Source of the DNA: JBDZUZ01 sp040255445
Lineage (GTDB): Bacteria > Planctomycetota > Phycisphaerae > Phycisphaerales > UBA1924
Direction: 5' to 3'
Assembly: GCA_040255445.1 (NCBI GenBank)
Contig: JBDZUZ010000041.1
Coordinates: forward strand, 1-24,830
Length of the DNA: 24,830 bases
Part shown: piece after piece, positions 23,875-24,830 of the stretch
How the letters are laid out: every line of letters starts with the position of its first letter
Numbering within the stretch: position 1 is the first letter of the stretch
Made by a program: the position numbers and the translations under genes
The notes under the pieces: model-generated
Databases searched by the model: none
What the model saw: the letters and a program-made list of their open reading frames with translations, nothing else
What the model was told of the DNA's origin: nothing

Positions 23875-24365
23875 CGGTTCTCGGCCGGGAAATCCTCGTG
23901 CGGACTCTGCGCCCGCTCCAACGCCGCGTAGGAACTACTTGCACAGCAGGGGGGGCCAGCGGAGGGGGCACAGCGAAGGAGGAGCGGCGGCGGGGCAAGC
24001 CGGCCGCCGGGGCCGCGAGGGGGCGGTCCCGGCGGGGTGATTGCGCCCGTGGCATACCACGTGCCATGGCCCGCCGCAGCGCTGCTGACGGCCTTGAGGG
24101 GATCGCGGGGGATCGCGGGGGACGTGGCAGGCAGTGGGGGCCAGGACCGACTCGGGTTGGAGAGAATCCGATTCGGTCCTGGGAGACCGGGGACCGGGAT
24201 CGGCGATCCGCAGCACACGGACTCGTCGATCTCGGTCCTCGGCGCCCTCCGCAGGGTGGATGCCGGGTCGTTGCCAGTTCCCAGCGATCCGCTTAGGCTC
24301 AATCCAGAGGCTGCGAGAGGCGGCCGGCTGCGGTTCGTGCCGCGAAAGACCTGAGGGCAATACGC
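23875..24365. other. Non-coding stretch upstream of the kinase, with a long stem-loop
   Basis: No protein gene is supported in these 491 bases. At 24141-24182 the arms CCAGGACCGACTCGG and CCGATTCGGTCCTGG pair over 15 positions with one mismatch around a 12-base loop. No T-run follows on either strand, so it is not a standard terminator and may be a leader or small-RNA structure. A 10-base repeat (GATCGCGGGG twice) lies at 24101-24120. No sigma-factor gene, often found beside such kinases, is present. Confidence 0.7.
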
Positions 24366-24830
24366 GTGAATGGTTCCGGCCCGCGGCGGGCACAACGACT
24401 GTTGCGTGATTCGCTCTCCTACCCGGCGACGGAGCGCGATGACTTCTTCGTCCGCGCCTGCGGCGATGATGCCGATCTGCTCGCCGAGGTGCGCTCGCTC
24501 TACGCCAAGTGGTCGTCGGATGACCCGATCACGCTCCCGACCGCGGGCGGCGAGGCGACGCCCCCGGGCGGCGTGCCCATCGAGGGGCCCGGGACGCGGA
24601 TCGGCCCGTACACGCTGATCGAGAATCTGGGCGAGGGCGGCTTCGGTGTCGTCTACCTGGCGCAGCAGGACGAGCCGGTGCGGCGTCGCGTGGCGCTCAA
24701 GATCATCAAGCTGGGGATGGACACGCGGGCGGTGATCGCCCGCTTCGAGGCCGAGCGGCAGGCGCTGGCCATCATGGATCACCCGGGCATCGCCAAGGTG
24801 CTCGATGCGGGCGCGACGAACACGGGCCGT
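24366..24830 (+). CDS. Serine/threonine protein kinase, 5' part only
   Basis: The GTG at 24366 has GAGGG eight bases upstream and the frame runs open to the right edge (155 codons). The first 75 residues are a helical lead typical of planctomycete kinases (ERDDFFVRACGDDADLLAEV). The kinase domain starts at about residue 78 with IGPYTLIENLGEGGFGVVYLA (glycine-rich loop GEGGFGVVY). VALKIIKLGMDTRAVIARFEAERQALAIMDHPGIAKV then gives the ATP-binding Lys in VALKII and the helix-C Glu in FEAERQAL. The catalytic loop and anything after are outside the window; members usually continue with a membrane helix and WD40 or TPR repeats. Confidence 0.93.
   Translation, partial: MNGSGPRRAQRLLRDSLSYPATERDDFFVRACGDDADLLAEVRSLYAKWSSDDPITLPTAGGEATPPGGVPIEGPGTRIGPYTLIENLGEGGFGVVYLAQQDEPVRRRVALKIIKLGMDTRAVIARFEAERQALAIMDHPGIAKVLDAGATNTGR

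Noticed and set aside
23526..24782. 418-codon minus-strand frame over DUF2007 and the kinase
   Set aside because: It covers two genes with clear families on the other strand and has a Pro/Ser/Arg-rich composition without motifs.
1..24830. CRISPR array, insertion sequence, prophage or attachment site
   Set aside because: No regularly spaced repeats of suitable length, no transposase or integrase frame, and no flanking duplications were seen.

Overview
The window is very GC-rich bacterial DNA and looks chromosomal, most likely from a planctomycete, with Phycisphaerae/Phycisphaerales as the best guess. The evidence is a Pkn-type Ser/Thr kinase of the form common in that phylum (24366 to the right edge), secreted proteins ending in a VPAPG-hydrophobic-RRRR sorting tail, a membrane protein with paired CxxC zinc ribbons, a tricorn-type secreted protease, a DUF4394/CHRD pair beside an ECF sigma/anti-sigma pair, and many small DUF proteins. 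This is inference from gene content. I saw no rRNA, tRNA, CRISPR array, transposase or phage genes. There is one 10-N assembly gap (5292-5301).

Layout. 1-3344 (minus strand) is a housekeeping run in the order tpiA, secG, yicC and a truncated exported PDZ protein. 3466-4191 (plus) is a zinc-ribbon membrane protein. 4307-5912 (minus) holds two exported, sorting-tailed proteins (CHRD and DUF4394), divergent from an ECF sigma factor overlapping its RskA-like anti-sigma factor (6280-7706). 7776-8579 is an HNH nuclease. 8588-11130 (minus) has DUF4259, DCC thiol oxidoreductase, DUF4126 and ThuA proteins. 11304-13369 (plus) is a DUF418 membrane protein overlapping an OsmC peroxidase-like gene. 13539-15082 has a histone-like basic protein and a heme oxygenase with a convincing Fur-type operator over its promoter. 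15138-16641 holds a PDZ lipoprotein, a DUF3309 miniprotein and a pyridoxamine-phosphate-oxidase-like stress protein. 16729-19074 (minus) has a PA0069-type radical SAM protein and a RarD-like permease. 19075-19532 has no protein gene but carries three consecutive stem-loops ending in a strong plus-strand terminator, a candidate small RNA. 19533-23489 (minus) is a 1318-residue tricorn-like protease with unusual insertions. 23620-23874 is a DUF2007 protein, and 24366 onward is the kinase.

How the genes may work together. The sigma/anti-sigma pair probably controls the neighbouring exported proteins. The heme oxygenase is likely iron-controlled. Several proteins (OsmC, DCC, PPOX-like) suggest redox or stress housekeeping. 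I found no gene cluster that I can call a new multi-gene system with confidence. The strongest leads are the orphan structured RNA at about 19290-19431, the Fur-box/promoter overlap at 14316-14352, the modified tricorn protease, and two genes that look leaderless (tpiA and the radical SAM gene).
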